A stretch of 64,000 nucleotides of DNA from Phreatobacter sp. Lineage in GTDB: Bacteria; Pseudomonadota; Alphaproteobacteria; Rhizobiales; Phreatobacteraceae. The notes beneath the pieces were generated by a model. That model ran no database searches and was not told the DNA's origin. It saw only the letters and a list, made by a program, of their open reading frames with translations. Of the stretch, positions 63,883 through 64,000 are shown in pieces. The stretch lies in NCBI RefSeq assembly GCF_016793595.1, contig NZ_JAEULY010000014.1:1-64000 (forward strand), written 5' to 3'. The translations under genes were made by a program, and so were the position numbers. Within the stretch, counting starts at the first letter, position 1, and each line of letters opens with the position of its first letter.

Positions 63883-64000
63883 ACCGGGATTGCCGGTTCG
63901 CGGCGCCAGTTTCTTTCCCATTGCCGATGGCGGGATCGTCTATCTCGACCGTGTTCGCCGGCTGTACGGGCTGAATGCTCCGGCGGCGCTGGTCTGGCGC
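63869..64000 (+). CDS. PqqD-like peptide chaperone, 5' part only
   Basis: The first 44 codons before the window ends. From TTG at 63869 the frame reads GASFFPIADGGIVYLDRVRR then LYGLNAPAALVWR, the typical PqqD pattern (two beta strands followed by LN..A..VW). Such domains bind leader peptides or serve in HPr-kinase-related systems. The start overlaps the end of the preceding gene. The downstream neighbours, cut by the window edge, would tell which class this is. Confidence 0.6.
   Translation, partial: MSPPEPGLPVRGASFFPIADGGIVYLDRVRRLYGLNAPAALVWR

Overview
The window looks like high-GC chromosomal DNA of an alphaproteobacterium, most likely a denitrifying member of the Hyphomicrobiales (Rhizobiales). 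Supporting signs are a group III truncated haemoglobin beside two NnrS-type membrane proteins with FNR/NnrR-like boxes, a Ros/MucR-type regulator, a FixJ-type response regulator and many Liv-type and NMT1-type uptake systems. The genus cannot be settled from the sequence. Gene starts were set from Shine-Dalgarno spacing and from stop/start (ATGA) overlaps.

Layout. (1) 1-7.7 kb is a nitric-oxide/denitrification-type block: a truncated haemoglobin on the plus strand, then on the minus strand a plug-poor TonB-receptor-like barrel, an ABC uptake system and two nnrS genes. Two good FNR-family boxes (1768-1781 and 7644-7657) tie it to low oxygen or NO. (2) 7.7-9.1 kb holds no credible gene. (3) 9.1-24.8 kb is a plus-strand catabolic regulon: LivKHMGF uptake, a cyclohexanecarboxylate-type CoA ligase, three crotonase-fold proteins, an SDR, two acyl-CoA dehydrogenases and a CaiB-family protein. 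Three copies of one operator (GAATGA-N4-TCATTC) and a TetR gene suggest the control circuit. The thioesterase gene just before the TetR gene carries two single-base insertions. (4) 25.0-32.4 kb is a minus-strand operon with an orphan Liv-type binding protein, five consecutive SDR enzymes, a Dabb protein and an acetyl-CoA-synthetase-like enzyme, divergent from an IclR regulator.

(5) 33.5-43.3 kb is a genomic island. It starts with two IS3 transposase remnants and a MucR-like gene, followed by XRE and GYF-type genes. Its core is a large serine recombinase, two ParB-like proteins and a tiny coupled ORF, divergent from an HTH gene. A convergent set follows: a DUF5681-type protein, a ParB-methyltransferase fusion and an unknown protein. 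TTCCCTG/CAGGGAA inverted repeats lie at its right edge. (6) 43.7-47.2 kb encodes a sensor kinase, a response regulator, a secreted GlcG/HbpS-type protein and an ankyrin protein, followed by the remnant of an amino-acid ABC ATPase. (7) 47.9-56.2 kb is an AraC-linked uptake and CoA-activation operon. (8) 56.3 kb to the window end is a biosynthetic-looking operon: PrmC-like methyltransferase, alpha/beta thioesterase, NadE-like and AsnB-like ATP pyrophosphatases, AMP ligase, acyl carrier protein, an unknown protein and the start of a PqqD-like gene. It is cut by the window edge.

The best candidates for undescribed biology are the serine recombinase/ParB/ParB island core and the NadE-AsnB-ligase-ACP-PqqD operon. 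The three-operator catabolic regulon and the plug-poor receptor under an FNR-type box come next.
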